Source: Apoda limacodes (taxonomy: Eukaryota; Arthropoda; Insecta; Lepidoptera; Limacodidae). From it: 64,000 nt of DNA. The translations under genes were made by a program, and so were the position numbers. Positions 1-12,338 of the stretch are shown piece after piece; position 1 is the stretch's first letter; every line of letters starts with the position of its first letter. Under the pieces are notes generated by a model. It did no database searches. It was not told where the DNA came from and saw only the letters and a list, made by a program, of their open reading frames with translations. Location: NCBI GenBank assembly GCA_946406115.1, contig OX291557.1:3876501-3940500 (forward strand), read 5' to 3'.

Positions 1-45
1 AACTGGACCAACTATATAGTTGAACATTAATAAACCGAAATTTAC

Positions 46-283
46 AGGGCCCTTCGTACAACTGCATGGCCAGTTGGACCACTACGCCGACCTGACCATT
101 GTGCGGGGTCGGCCCGGGGCGCGTGCGTGGCGCGCTCAAGAATTTTTCTATCGGACACTCGGACATTTCTCGCAATTTGCGGCTAGCCTAAATAATAAGT
201 TAAATATGAGTATATTCTCTTTGTTAAATTTAAAATTTTACTTTCTAAACGAAATACTTATTGCTTTCAAAGATATAAATTGA
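46..283 (+). CDS. possible exon fragment, GC-rich, unrecognised
   Basis: A run open from position 20 to a stop at 281-283. Positions 46-170 are markedly richer in G and C than the DNA that follows, and they are preceded by 'tttacag', which would serve as a splice acceptor. Read in the open frame the segment begins PFVQLHGQLDHYADLT and has an Arg/Gly/Ala-rich middle (RGRPGARAWRAQ), then becomes AT-rich low-quality sequence after about residue 55. I recognise no family. It could be a real terminal exon cut by the window edge, or a GC-rich repeat remnant. The lack of an obvious donor and the composition drop keep confidence low. Confidence 0.15.
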
Positions 284-892
284 AATAATACAGATTAAAT
301 TCGTAAGACAGTAACTTAACAATGTAATTACATACCGATCTACGTCTAACGGAAATCTGGCTAAAAATATGTCACTGTTTTTCTTGGACAGATAACACAC
401 CTCGCACTTGCGTCTTGACTTCAATTCTTATTAATAAAACCAAAGAGATTAAAACCTAATAAATAACTAATATTTTACGAATAAAAAGTAATTTGAAAGT
501 GTTTGTAAACAACAATGACAGTTCATAAACAACGGTAGTCATGGCAACACGACCAAAATATATATTATAATGCGTCCAGATAATAAATACCTGCTAAGTC
601 AAACAGGATGTTTTCAAAAATAGATTCTGTATTTAGTAGGATAATACTTACTTTCTTATTGGTAAAACGTTGTGTCATAGTTTCATACGATTGATTTTTT
701 CTATGAAGTGACGCCGAACTGCGTTATGTAATGTACCTACCGGCTTAACATATTATGTACTTTTACTCAAAAATGCTATGAAAAGTTCGAATCACATTCT
801 TTACAAGAATACTTTTTTTATTTTTTTTATTTTAAATAGAAGTGGCCAGTATTGATCGACCCCGCCGCCACAAAGGCCGCAAAAACTCATAA
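284..892. other. AT-rich stretch, nothing identified
   Basis: No open frame of useful length, no tandem repeat and no repeat family that I recognise. Short T runs near 814-830 only. Confidence 0.5.
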
Positions 893-1300
893 GTTTATCA
901 TCTTATTTTAACCGACTTCAAAAAAGGGGGAGGTGCTCAATTCGGATGTTTGTATTTTTTATGTATGTTTGGGCGTAACTGCGTCATATATAGACGGATT
1001 TTCAAAATTTCTTTTTTTTAGTTAAAGGGGTATTCTTCCGAGGTGGCCCCATATTAATTTAGTGAATATAAAACTTAAACTTTTGGTTAAAAAAATAAAT
1101 GGTGTTAATTTGGAAATGGTAAAACGTCTTTTATGTTGATGATTGTATAAAATTTTGTTACGAGTATCGATGATTTTAGTGTACGAGAAAAAAAGGCAAT
1201 TCGTCACTTAAAAGAAAAAATTAAAACTTTTTAACAAAAAAAAAAAAACAACCGATTTCAAAAAGATGCACTAAAAAGGTAAAAATAATTGAAGTTGGTG
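893..1300. repeat. lepidopteran 'aaccgacttcaaaaaa' interspersed repeat
   Basis: Two segments resemble a dispersed repeat common in moth and butterfly introns: 'aaccgacttcaaaaaagg' followed by 'gaggtgctcaattcgg' at about 909-945, and 'caaccgatttcaaaaa' near 1249-1264. They lie about 340 bp apart. The class of this repeat is not known to me. Between them is AT-rich DNA containing a minus-strand open frame (1022-1207) with no recognisable content. Confidence 0.5.
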
Positions 1301-1429
1301 TCTATGTGTTCATTACACCAATTTCAAACTGTAATTCAGATCAGATTTTTGGAAATAAGTAATTATTTTTACATTTTTAGTGCATGTTTTTAAAGCTGTT
1401 CCATATTTGACGATCTGCCTAGGCGTCCA

Positions 1430-1840
1430 ATTGACTTGCTTATTTCACCAGATGGCTGCGACATATCTTTTACATAAAAGGGCCCTTGCCACCATTAACG
1501 TACCTTCTGTTCTAGAACCTGTAGTTTTAGTGCGTGATGATGGTAAAAGGCCCGATGGTATGACACTCGTTCCCTGGGAGCGTGGCCGAGCTTTATTGTG
1601 GGATGCCGCGTAGATACCATGGCATAATCTTATTTCAGGGAAACGAATGCAAAAGCTGCGGCTGATACTGAAAGCGCAGAACGCAACAAGCGGATCAAAT
1701 ACAGTAAATTACTTTCGGATTACATATCTGCCGTTTGTGATAGAGACACTCGGCTCATGGGGTCCATCTGCTCATATTTTTTGTACTGTTGCTTAAAAGC
1801 AAGAGTGCCTGCGCACCTGAAGTATACTATTGAATGGCGT
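1430..1840 (+). pseudogene. decayed retroelement-type domain with PDG...WDA motif
   Basis: The frame around 1470-1613 reads [15 protein letters not shown], then [14 protein letters not shown], then GRALLWDAA before a stop. After a frame change it continues near 1730-1790 with FVIETLGSWGPSA. In my memory this order (VPS.LEP, RPDG.TL.PW, L.WDA, ETLG.WG) belongs to a domain found repeatedly in animal genomes next to retroelement sequence, with a restriction-endonuclease-like look (Asp of PDG and Asp of WDA as candidate metal ligands). The stretch between WDA and ETLG is shortened and broken by stops. No reverse transcriptase lies beside it. This is a dead fragment, and the family assignment is from recall, not from a search. 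Confidence 0.5.
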
Positions 1841-3600
1841 ACTACTAATGATTAGTAATTTAGCGGGCTATCTTTTTAAGTGCATCAAGCTATTAACACA
1901 AAGGCATGAAAATATTGGCGTAGTGTTTTTGCAGATAAAATGTTTCCAACAAAACTCAGTGTATCCGGATAAAGCGAGTGTTAAAAGCTTGTTTTAACAC
2001 AAATAATAACTGCTCCGTTGGAGTGAAATAGATAAATAAATAGGTATAAAATTTATACGGAACTATTGATGGTTCAAATAACTTATTTTCGTATAACTCG
2101 TATTCATGAGTCAATTCCTTTTTTATGTTAATTTAATATTTATTTATAAACTAGCTTATTCCCGCGACTTCCTGTTCATTGACTTTAGAAAAAAGCTTTG
2201 AACTGTTTGTGGTTTCACCGATAAAAATATCGGAATTCTCATACCCTATTTTGTCCTCTTGGGGATCATTTTCTGAAAATTATGGAACATAAATCTTAAT
2301 TTGGAAATTAAAAACTAATTTATATTTAATGTTAGTAAATAAATAATAACATTAAAATATACCCTAAAAATTAATAATGTTTACCTATAAAATACTAACC
2401 ATAAACATTAAACCAACATCCAAAAAAAAATGAAACTTGCCTCATAAAAAGAACACCTTGTCCAATGTAGCTCTTTCTAGCAATGTGACCAATTCACAGG
2501 CGACGTTTCCTCTTTGAACGGCTAAACTAAGTCATTGAGCAAGGAAACAATCCGAAGTCTTTTAGATAAACCTTTTATAAATATGTTGGCAACTTCAACT
2601 ATAATTTCAAGTTATCACATAAAGTATCAAGATTTGGAGGACTAGTATACTATGGCGTAGAAGAGTAAAAAACGCGGCTATCTTCACACTAGTCTAAATC
2701 AAACTCGGCAATCTACGAGCCTATCTAACAAAGTCGGCAATATCCACTGGTTTATGTAAATTTTGGTTACAGCATATTTTTTAATGCAGTCGCGGGAATG
2801 TTTTGTACTGAGAAGATGTCCTTAAAAGTCCCATGATTGCATAAAGTGAATATACTAACAAAAATTTAATAACAAAAACCATCGTGTAGATATATACATA
2901 GTCGTGAATCTTTCTCCCATACGAAGTGACGATTGATTGGTTAGCAGTGGGTCTTGAGCAGTACTGGGTCTGCTTTTTATTGACATTTAGGACATTTAGG
3001 CAGTAAAATACGATTTTAGGCTTTAGTATGAGTGACTGTGTGTTGCATTAGTTTTGTGTATAAAACAATTAAGGACCTAAAATACACCTACTAAGTAACA
3101 CCATTACATACTTTGTTATAAACTTTGCTTCTTCAGTCAAAATCAAAATGCTAAAAACATCATAACGTAGATAAAATGTTTTTTATAAATAGAATTTAAA
3201 TAAGTTTTTTTAGCATAAGATGAAAGCGCCAAAGCCGTTTTAAATTACAGAAGCGACCTCTCTGCTACGAATAATTAAAAGGTTAAAACGAAGCTGACTT
3301 TGTTATTGATACAAAACTGCGATAAAATTTAACGCTCCAGTTCCTTACTTTACTTCATTAGAGTGGTCAAGAAAAAGATTGTGAAGCTAAAAAGTTTTAT
3401 ACAAAATGCAGTAATATCTACCCCAGTCCGATCCGATACCTACGTTATTTTTAATGGTGCAGATATTATGGTTAATTAGAAAGAGAGCGGTTTCTGTAAG
3501 TTTGTTTATATGTAGGGGGTAAAATCATGGGGGGCATCACTGCACCTATTTAAATAATCTTATAATATTTGTATGGTAAATTATTCCAGATTTTTCTTTA
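1841..3600. other. AT-rich stretch, one weak repeat trace
   Basis: No gene seen. Positions 2150-2290 ('aaactagctt' then 'cccgcgacttcctg') weakly resemble the 'actagctgt...gcgacttcgtcc' dispersed repeat. The remainder has no open frame above about 60 codons and no clear repeat. Confidence 0.4.
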
Positions 3601-3601
3601 T

Positions 3602-3660
3602 ATACCACTAAGGTGGCAAACAAGCCGACGGTCCGCATGATGGTAAGCGGTCACATCGGA
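3602..3660 (-). mobile_element. CR1-like LINE, 3' end scrap
   Basis: About 60 bp: 'ataccactaaggtggcaaac' followed by 'gacggtccgcatgatggtaa' and 'gcggtcac'. This is the reverse complement of the 3' terminus shared with copies at 11161, 28356, 30000 and 51868. Only the terminal untranslated part is kept, so it is an extreme 5' truncation. Confidence 0.75.
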
Positions 3661-4589
3661 TTGACATAGATAGGCTATATAATATGGTTATCAAGGAGAG
3701 CAACTATAAAAACCAACGTTTTCCGGGTCGGCTACTTACTTATGAAGACGTAAAGGCTGTAAGTTTAAATGTAGGTTGAAATCTACGAATTTTCATTCAC
3801 TTTCAATGTTACGGTATCATGGAGAGATGATTTTCTGGCCGGTTTTTATATAATCAAAAAAGGTCGGAGCCAGAATTTAATATTGAACTAAAAACAAAGA
3901 ATTTACTTGTATGAAGTTCAGTATTTTTCCATAGCATTACAGTGGGGATTGACTCCAAAGGCTTTGTGGAAGATTGAGAAGAGAACTTCAGGGCAGAGAC
4001 TGTCAGACTATCGTTGAGTTCAGAGGTCTAGTATAATACGGATATTTATCGAGCTATCGTAGAGCTTGCACGTTGAGCGATTCGAGAAACCAGCCTGTCC
4101 GTCAAGGCTTGAAAAGTGTCTTAATTTAGTTATTTTAAAAACAGTAAGAAACGTAATAAGTTGTGTATGTTACACAGATCCTATTTAATAACTAAAAGTT
4201 TAATTTATTTATTTATTTTCCAGAGGTAGGAAATATTACTTTTTTTTTAATTTAGATTTAATTCCATTTAGAAGAGCTCCAAAATCCCCATTTTCCCGGG
4301 TGATTTTCTGAAACACAAGGATTTCGTCTTTCTTTGTCTAATTCTTCAGACAAAAAAGAATCTAGCTGTTTTCTTTAATTTTGGTGTCAAATAGATTGTT
4401 AGGAGAACTAGGTGACTTAGAAGTCTGTATAAATAAAAATCAATTATAAACATAATAAAGTGTCAGATCATTGTGGACAGTAAGTGGTTTTAGAAAGAAA
4501 GAATAATTTTACTAAAAAGGAAATTAAATTTATACCAATAACAACTAAACGGATTGAATCATTTAAATGTAACTTATTGCATACACTTC
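3661..4589. other. AT-rich stretch, nothing identified
   Basis: No recognisable repeat or coding signal. The upstream boundary of the LINE that follows cannot be fixed from sequence alone and could lie somewhat further left than 4590. Confidence 0.4.
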
Positions 4590-6494
4590 CGGATTTACTT
4601 TATAATGGCAACCCAAATGAAATGTAAAATACTGTTCTTGACACTATTACTACAGAGTATAATAAAATATTTACTGCAAAAAAGAAACTTATTTCCAGTC
4701 GCTTTAGTTTTAGTAAATGGGCTACCCCAGGTATTTTTAAAAGTAGGCGTAAGCTGTACGAATTATATAAAGAAAAAACATATAATAATAGCCAAATATT
4801 TAGGGAATATGTAAAAAATACTCAAAAACCTTTAAAAAAGTCTGTCTTATTGCAAAATCAATTCACCTCAGACATAAAGTAAAAAATTCAACAAATAATA
4901 TAAAAACGACATGGAACATAAAAAAAAATGAAACTGGTAAAGCTAGGAATTCTTGTCAGGACTTTGAGTTGATTGTAGATAATACTAGTTTAAAAACAAA
5001 TTCTGAGATAGCAGTTGCCTTTGAATTTTTTTTTAAGCAATATTCCTTTAAAAACAACTGAACATCTTAACTCAAGTGCAATTTTAGCAGAAAAATTTAT
5101 AAAAACTTATGTTCCTGAATGTAAAATTCCCTTTGTATTTAAAAACATTAGCCCTACGGATATCATAAATACATTTAAAACTTTAGAAATAAAAAACACC
5201 ACAGACCTTTGGGGACTATCTGTAAAAACTATAAACTCAATAATTCATGTTATAGCACAACCCTTAGCCATAATTTTTAATAGTTGTGTTGATAGTGGTG
5301 TGTTTCCTGATGAAATGAAACTAAGCAAAGTTATACCTCTTTCAAATCAGGTAGTTCAACAGATCCTAATAATTTTCGGCCTATTTCAATACTACCTGTA
5401 CTCAGTAAAGTTTTTGAAAAATCATACTTTGTCAAATGTTAAGCCATTTCTATATTAATGACCTACTTAGTAGTAAACAGTTTGGCTTTATGAAAGGCCG
5501 TTAAACCACAGATGCAGGAGTGGCACTATTAAAAAATATATTTAACGCCTGGGAGGATTCGCATGATGCTCTTGGAGTGTTTTGTGATTTATCTAAGGCA
5601 TTTGACTGTGTCCAACATGAAAATCTCATCAGGAAGCTACATCACTATGGTATTAGAGGCAAAGCTCTAGACCTTTTGACCTCCTACGTGAGTGCTGAGT
5701 AGGAGAGTACAGAAAATAGATGTCAATGGTGAAATATCTCCGGGATCAGTCACTATGGGAGTCCCTCAGGGCTCAATTTTAGGTCCTTTTATATTTCTTA
5801 TTTACATTAACGATCTCCCATATCATGTAAAAAACCATGACATTGTCTTATTTGCTGATGACACCTCTTTACTTTTTAAAGTTTAGAGACGACAGACAAG
5901 TTATGATGAATTAAATAATGCCCTTTTTAAAATTGTTAATTGGTTTAACGTTAATAATTTGTTACTTAATGAAAAAAAAACCAAATGTGTTAAATTTACA
6001 TTACCAAATGTTAGTCAAATACAGACATGTATTATTAATGTTAATGGCGAGCAATCAGAACATGTTAATTCAACAGTCTTTCTTGGGATAACGCTGGACT
6101 CCAAACTTCAATGGGGTCCTCATATTCATAACCTAGCCAAAAAACTTAGCTCTGCTTTGTATGCAATAAAGAAAATAAGACAATTGACTGATGTCGACAC
6201 TGCAAAAATAGTATATTTTAGCTATTTCCATAGTTTAATGACATATGGTATCCTATTGTGGGGTAGCGCTGCTGATGTAAAAATACAATATTTTTCTTAC
6301 AAAAAAGGGCAATTCGTGCTATTTATAAATTAGGATCTACAATATCTCTGAGGGATAGGTTTAGGGAAGTAAATATTTTAACTTTAGCGTCGCAGTACTA
6401 ATAATACGAAATAATATTTCATAACTTTGACGATTCAAAAGTGATTGTAAAGTCCTTATTTGAATAAAACATTTTGACTTTGACTTTGACTTTG
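4590..6494 (+). mobile_element. jockey-superfamily LINE (Daphne-like), 5'-truncated, with TTTGAC tail
   Basis: A non-LTR retrotransposon relic in sense orientation. It starts in the linker after the endonuclease (a KWATPGIFKSRRKLYELY-type segment near 4700-4770), runs through the reverse transcriptase and ends after 'tgaataaaac' with (TTTGAC)n at about 6471-6494. That tail marks the 3' terminus: the same end occurs in reverse orientation at 23688-23760. A deletion joins the end of the coding part (about 6400) to the 3' untranslated part. The endonuclease domain itself is missing. Assignment to the jockey superfamily rests on the RT motifs; 'Daphne-like' is recalled from the tail and is less certain. 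Confidence 0.85.
5015..6400 (+). pseudogene. broken LINE reverse transcriptase
   Basis: Reverse transcriptase spread over several frames. Order seen: fingers region with VIPL and a frameshifted PNNFRPIS-type block (5330-5420); FGFMKGR followed by a stop (about 5482-5505); motif A FCDLSKAFDCV (about 5580-5612) with the first catalytic Asp; motif [12 protein letters not shown] (about 5759-5791); motif [11 protein letters not shown] (about 5848-5877) with both catalytic Asp intact; then FLGITLDSKLQWGPH (about 6080-6124) and LMTYGILLWGS (about 6235-6267). Defects: frameshifts near 5450, 5695 and 6290, and stops near 5503 and 5884. The core catalytic residues survive but the frame does not, so no active enzyme could be made. 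Last recognisable coding part is an SLRDRFREVNILTLASQY-type block ending about 6400. Confidence 0.88.
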
Positions 6495-6495
6495 G

Positions 6496-7470
6496 AGGGA
6501 TGGTTTGATTATCTAGATTTTTTTTAGTGCTGCTAGCTGGTTCTGAAGGAGAAGTATTGTCTTCTGACTTCCAAAAGTTTCGGTTAGGGTAAAAACTTCT
6601 ATATCTAGTTATAACTAGATATATCTTAATATATAAATCGCTTAGGTCTTATTTCATGTCCACAATAAGAAGAACACAAGATGGTTTTGGCGCTCGCCGG
6701 TTCCTGTTTCGACGTGTTGCATTCGTATTATGTTAAATATCCTTAATTTCAAATATCAAATTACAACAATTCTTTCCCTAAACTATACAGGTACCTTTAA
6801 TTTTTTTAATGCGTCGCGAGTGTTATATTTCACTATTATGGACACTGAAAGTGAATGAAAAAAAAACATTAAATAGTGTGAAGACTGCAGTGTTATTCTC
6901 GCGGAAACCCTGATGTACATCACTTCCTGATGACGGCCGAAGACCACGAGATTTGTACATTTCTGAACATGTACGAGGTTCCAGCTGAAGGAGAGATGCA
7001 GTTCGTTAGAGGGAGGTAACAATCACGTTGAGTCTCAGTAAGTGGATACTACTTAGTCATGCAAGAATAAGTTTAAGAAATTGAATGTTTTTTAATTACT
7101 TTCTAGCAATTTTTTTTTTGACGGAGATTTTGCTGCATAACCTTAACGCACGTAAGCATTGAAACTACTTTATATAAAAATAACTTTTACATCGCCTGAA
7201 AAATTTTTTTTTTACATAATATATATGGCGGATAACAAAAGGCAAATTTCTTTAAAAGTCATTAGAATATACTTAAAAACGGTCGGATGGACATGACGTA
7301 ATTATAATAGTTTCGTTTTTTTTCTTTTGGCTACGGGATACTGAAAAGAATGAGTTGTTTGCTTCGTATTCGAGTGTTCTTAAATTTTTACATTTTAAAA
7401 GATTACAGCTAAAAAGAAATACAATTTGTATTTCTGAAACGGCCATACTATAACAAGTTTGATAGTCGCA
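6496..7470. other. AT-rich stretch with a 22-bp perfect palindrome
   Basis: Positions 6601-6622 are a perfect palindrome (atatctagtta and its complement). Minus-strand frames at 6783-7022 and 7273-7521 are open but have no recognisable content. No other feature seen. Confidence 0.4.
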
Positions 7471-7474
7471 GCTC

Positions 7475-7570
7475 GCAGCGTGTCCGACAATGCAATTAGG
7501 TACAAGCTGCATGCATTGCATAAGCTTCCTGTGAACGGTCGGGAGTCAATGAACTTTAATGAACTCGGCT
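7475..7570. repeat. unclassified dispersed repeat, copy 1
   Basis: About 95 bp shared with 16270-16365 in the same orientation: 'gctgcatgcattgcat', 'cttcctgtg', a CGG-containing spacer, then 'gtcaatgaact' and 'tgaactc'. The two copies differ at many places, so the repeat is old. Class unknown. Confidence 0.45.
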
Positions 7571-7889
7571 AAACAAAATGGCAACTGAATCTCTTATAAT
7601 AGACGATGTGTTTTTCAAATCTCTCATTAGCATGGCATTTTGGAATAAAATAATGTTTTCTTGGAAAGTAATGTAAGAAAATCGATTTTTACTGTTCAAA
7701 ATTTAGAAGACAAATTTTAAGAAATGCATCGTTTGTTCTCAAATCAAAGCCTCAATTATTATACAATGGCAAGCTTAATACCAAAAGGCATTATCTACCA
7801 GCTAACCATATTCGAAACTAATAAATTGTTTAAGGCGGAGAAGTGAATGGGTATATAATATATCATTATAAAACATAAATACCATTATA

Positions 7890-8050
7890 CTGTTGTAAAT
7901 AAGTAAATAAACTTACAAACAATGCTTTCAACCCCTATTTAACCCCGTTAGAAGATGAATCTTGCAAAATCCTTGCTTAGTAGATCCTTACGTCAGATAA
8001 GAAACTCGCATTGCAAAAATCAAATTTCTAGATCCGACTGTTTGGTTGTT
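7890..8050 (+). repeat. 'cccctatttaaccccgtta' type lepidopteran repeat
   Basis: Contains 'tcaacccctatttaacccc', then 'gcaaaatccttgcttagt', then 'ccttacgtcag', and ends with 'attagtcagttaatgcg'. The order matches a common moth repeat whose 3' end carries GTCA repeats. Another part of the same family is at 41185-41570 and a reverse copy at 60475-60640. Confidence 0.5.
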
Positions 8051-8352
8051 GATATGCTATTGAATTAGTCAGTTAATGCGTTACTCAGTTTCTTCTTCTA
8101 TATATATATGTATTGATACCTACGGAATCCTAAAATCCGTTAAACAGTTCGATTCCTACCAGTTGGCAATGGTACACTTAAATCTAAAAACGTTCAAAAT
8201 CAGTTTTCTACTTTTGCACTACTTAATTGCTAATATTCCTCGTTTTTTTAATTCAGGTGAAAAAAGTGGGTTGATGTATATATATAACTATAGAAAAACG
8301 ATTACCTATTTATATAGTTTGATTTTATGAAAGTAGTTTTGTTACGTCACAC

Positions 8353-8718
8353 CTAACACAAGAAATATAAGAGCAAAATAAATAAAAGTGAGTCCTCATT
8401 AAAGCGTACAAAAGTAAGTAACAGAGTGGTGACAACTTTGTATAATGAAGATGACAAAGTGCGAGTCAAGTTAAAGTTTTCATTAAAGTTAGAATAAATT
8501 GACTGCCTTATTTTATTGATTTCATTACTCAAAGACTTTTTATTAAAACTTGAAACAAGACAAAAATTTTTTTGCTGAAAAATGCTCGCAATTCGATCAT
8601 TATTTTGAGCAACAGCAGGAGAAATTTTGTAGTTGAATAATACTAAAATTTCGATAAGATCAGCATAAATTATGTTTGGTAATGTAAATTGTAGACGCTT
8701 TGTGCTTCTTTGACACAT
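8353..8718 (-). other. unexplained 121-codon open frame
   Basis: Open on the minus strand from an ATG at 8718 to a stop at 8353, rich in Asn, Ser, Leu and Phe as expected of AT-rich DNA, ending in a hydrophobic stretch (SLLFILLLYFLC). I recognise no domain. It could be chance or part of a decayed element. No splice sites stand out. Confidence 0.15.
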
Positions 8719-8899
8719 TCATTGTCGCCGCTCTATAGATATTTTCATTTATCTTTGTAACTGGAACAACAACAACACTAACAAAACCCTTTTTTGTTGC
8801 GACAAATTTCAAGTTGGAAATATTTTAATTTGGAATTTTTGCTTTGTTCTTCTGCCGTCATGTTTAAAGCTGGCATTCTATATATTATACTATAGTTTC

Positions 8900-9200
8900 T
8901 ATATAGTTTTTGGTCCGCCCACCATAATTGCAGTTATCGGCTTGATTTTTTACGCAATTCCTTGATTATACCAAAGAAGTTTGTTATAGCCAGCTATAGC
9001 TGCCGCTATAATTTGTTCAAGTGGAATTAGGTTATAGTTACTCCTTCAGTAACTTTTGAATTTTCCGGACAAATGAAACCCAGGTCTTGCTTTGTGTCTT
9101 TAACTATATCTGTGCAAAATTATAGTTTAATTGGATTCTCTGTTTCGAGGGGATTAAGTATTTAACATTTAGTTATTCACGCGGGAACTTTTGCATTATC
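8900..9200 (+). repeat. 'actagctgt' family repeat, internal part
   Basis: 'tcggcttgattttttacg', 'agtttgttatagccagctat' and 'cacgcgggaacttttg' appear in the same order as in the copies at 36875-37060 and 43738-43985. Old and divergent. Confidence 0.45.
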
Positions 9201-11160
9201 CAGAATAAATAGCCTTTGTGCTTCTAGACAATAATCTATCTCTAGTAACAAATATCCAGCCATTTGCAAATGAAAATAAAGAACATGTTGACAACGTTGT
9301 TTTGTTTTATGAAACTTTACCATAAAATATTAGTCCTTTATTTATGATTACTATCAGAAATGGTCGTACTTAACTAACTTCTGAAAATTTTACCGTTAAA
9401 AGATTTACCTTTAGCTATAACTTGAACCTGTAACGCTAAGCTTCCATCGTTGTGCTCTACTAACTAAGCCCTAGAGATACAATCTGGTCGGACAAAATCT
9501 CGACTGTATTTTTGTGTCTTTAAGAGACTTTGATACGTTTAGGACAATGGGTTCACGAACTATTTTTTATAGCTATCTACTGGTTCCAGCAAACTACGAG
9601 TAATAGTGAGTTCTAATGAAATAGAAAAGGTTTTTCATCAATACACTGTCGACACTATACGATTAAATAGCGCGCCCTTGGCTCATTTTGTCTACAAATT
9701 ACACATCGTAAAAACAATGCACACGAAAGCTGGGCCTTTTTGTTATGTTCAGAGAGTCTTTACAATTAAATATATGGAAAAATAAAGAATATTGTGTAGA
9801 TTTTGGGACGGGGAGAGTCAACTATTGAGAACGGAGTGCTAGGAAAACGAATTGCTTAAGAATGTTCTTCCGCTCGTGTCGTCACGATGCAACCCACACA
9901 ATTTTTATACATAAAATTAAAGATTAATTAATCTAGTGTATGTTCATTAGACATTCTAAATATTTGTATTTCTTAATTCTATGAAGATTTTGTGTGTTTG
10001 TAAGATTTATGTACTAGGACTTTGTAAGTCACTAGGAGTTGTACATTCTAAATATAGAAATGCTTTGGATAAAACAATAAAAAAAATATCCTGCTAGGGA
10101 TGCAGAAACCTAATTAAATTATTATGTAGCAAAAACAGGTTCATTTCATAATAAATTTCAGAGTAATTAATATTGATACAAAAAAAAACTTTTTTTTGAA
10201 TTTCAGCTGAAATTATAGACCATAAGCAGACCCATATGCAGTGGAATTAGGCTTATTAAAACATATTATTTCAACATTGATCCCATTTGCGGTCTGTTTT
10301 GAATAAAATTAGTAGACACGGACCAAAACCAGGATTAGCTAATACATACAATCGAATAAGCCACAAAACAACAAATATTTCAAAGCGTAACAATTAGCTG
10401 ACGCACACTTTTTTGCGAAAATGACAAAAAAGGTCAGTACACCTCGTTTTTTCGGAGCGAATTAGAAGTGTAATAAAATAAAATACCCCGCATTTTTACT
10501 CAGAAAAATTCTGTTATTTTTTTTTCTTTTAAATATTGACGCTTTTTCATTTTATGTTGTGTTCCATGATAAGTAGCTATTTACAGTGTTCAGCTTCCAC
10601 ACAATACAACATATAAAATATGGTGAATTAGAAAATTTACAAAAATTTTGAAATTGACTTCATTTACAACTTTAGTATTTTGAAATTTTGAAACATCAGA
10701 GAGAAAGAAAACCCTCTCTGGGTTGGAGCAACTGTTGTTCCAATGACACCTGTTAAAGGTGTTCGTACGTATAGACGCGCCTTTAAATGTTTCACACAGT
10801 AATATTTGTTTCCTCTCTACGATTCACATCTGAAGATTAGCTTTTACCTCTTGGCGCCAGAACCCCAAGTTCCATCTATATTTCTACAAGAAGCTTTCAG
10901 ATTTCCGACAGAAGTACGTTGCTATACAAACTGGGGTACAAGTACCTCATATATTATGAATGCAAATTCCGACCCTCCAAACCCTCTTAAGTAAACTCAT
11001 GAGTTATTAAATTCCAATAAGTTACACAGTGCAAAACCCTGTTTTAAGCGTTTTTTCCTTCATTTTCATTACAATAATAAGTCAAAAAAGATTGAAAATT
11101 GCAAAAAATTGCCAACAAGAATAATTTTAGTATTCTACCTTTAAGGGTCACTTGAATCGT
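9201..11160. other. AT-rich stretch, nothing identified
   Basis: About 2 kb without a coding signal. A short open frame at 10806-10994 has no recognisable content. T and A runs only. Confidence 0.45.
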
Positions 11161-11650
11161 TTTTTTTTATTACCAAGGAGTAAATTACGGCCTATCCCAT
11201 TGATGTGAAGCGGTCACCACAGCCTATGTACACTTGCAACACCAGGGGTAACATTCGCGAGTTGCCGACCCTTAAAAAATCCAAGAACTTCTTTCTTGAA
11301 GAACGCCATACTGTAGTCCTTAGAGAAAACCTTGGCTCATTCCCAACTCAAGCGTTTCTCTAAAACCGCACTGTACGCGACCATTTCGGTTCTAAAGTAT
11401 AAGAATGAATTCCCTGCCGATGGCGAGCGGTGCAGTGGTAGAAAGTAGCCGTGGGCATCATTTCAAACAGTTTCTCAGAACACATCCCATTATGCGAGGT
11501 ATATCACACACACAGGGAAGTAAACTCTGTCCTTAGACTTAAGGGTTTGATACGGCTTGTGAGTTTGGGATCGTCAACAATTCTCTATGTAGGGCCGGAC
11601 CTGCGACTTATAAACCAGCCACCTATATGTGGACAAAAAAAATTATATAA
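11161..11650 (-). mobile_element. CR1-like LINE, 5'-truncated C-terminal end
   Basis: Read on the minus strand this is the last part of a CR1-like reverse-transcriptase ORF plus 3' untranslated region. The + strand shows the marker blocks in order: 'gtgaagcggtcaccacagcc' (3' end), 'ttgccgaccctt', 'actgtagtccttagagaaaa' (FSKDYS), 'accgcactgtacgcgacca' (W-RTVRFQRN), 'attccctgccgatggcga' (RHRQGI) and 'agtttgggatcgtcaacaat' (IVDDPK). A deletion of about 65 bp relative to the 28356 copy joins 'caattctc' to 'tatgtagggccgga' near 11583, removing the block before the LLLYK region. Stops and indels throughout. Confidence 0.85.
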
Positions 11651-12338
11651 AGCCCCAGGGGATTTCAGCAGGGTATCCTAGTGGACGGAGGGGATTAAAA
11701 TTTATCAAAGAAGAGCGGGAAAGTATAACTTAGAAATTACCTTGCAATTAACTATATAGTTTTAACAATTTAATAATAACAGTTTTAGTGCAATAGTTAA
11801 AAACAATCTTGACAAATCTAGTATCTTAAATAATAATATATTTTCAGGTTAAAATATTTTCTACTTAAGTAAAATGATTTTACAAATATTTTGTTATTTT
11901 CTAAGTTTTATTGTTACAAGTTGAGCCGTAGCCATCAAATTTGCTGAATCTGACACAGAAAGGTACACAAAAATGCTATGATCTAAATGCAGCATTTAAC
12001 ATGTTTGTTAGTAGTTTCCTTAGTATCTGCTAAAACTTGTAAACTGGACTGTATTAAAATTCGAGTCGATAATATAATGTACTGAAACGACTAAAGTGGC
12101 TCAATAGCATTCGATACACACGAACGAACATTGTATATTTAACTAGTGGATCGTCTGGAGACAACGACTTATCCTCTTGTTCAAAACAGAATTTCCAATT
12201 TTATCGGTATATTTACCGAAGGCAAGAATTGTAATTGTAAACCAATGTAAATCGTAAATATTCATAGTAGTAAACACATTTGTTTAATTTTTTTTTTACT
12301 TTAGAATTTTCTTTAAGATAATAGTAATAATTTTAAAA
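11651..12338. other. AT-rich stretch, nothing identified
   Basis: No coding or repeat signal seen. Confidence 0.45.
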
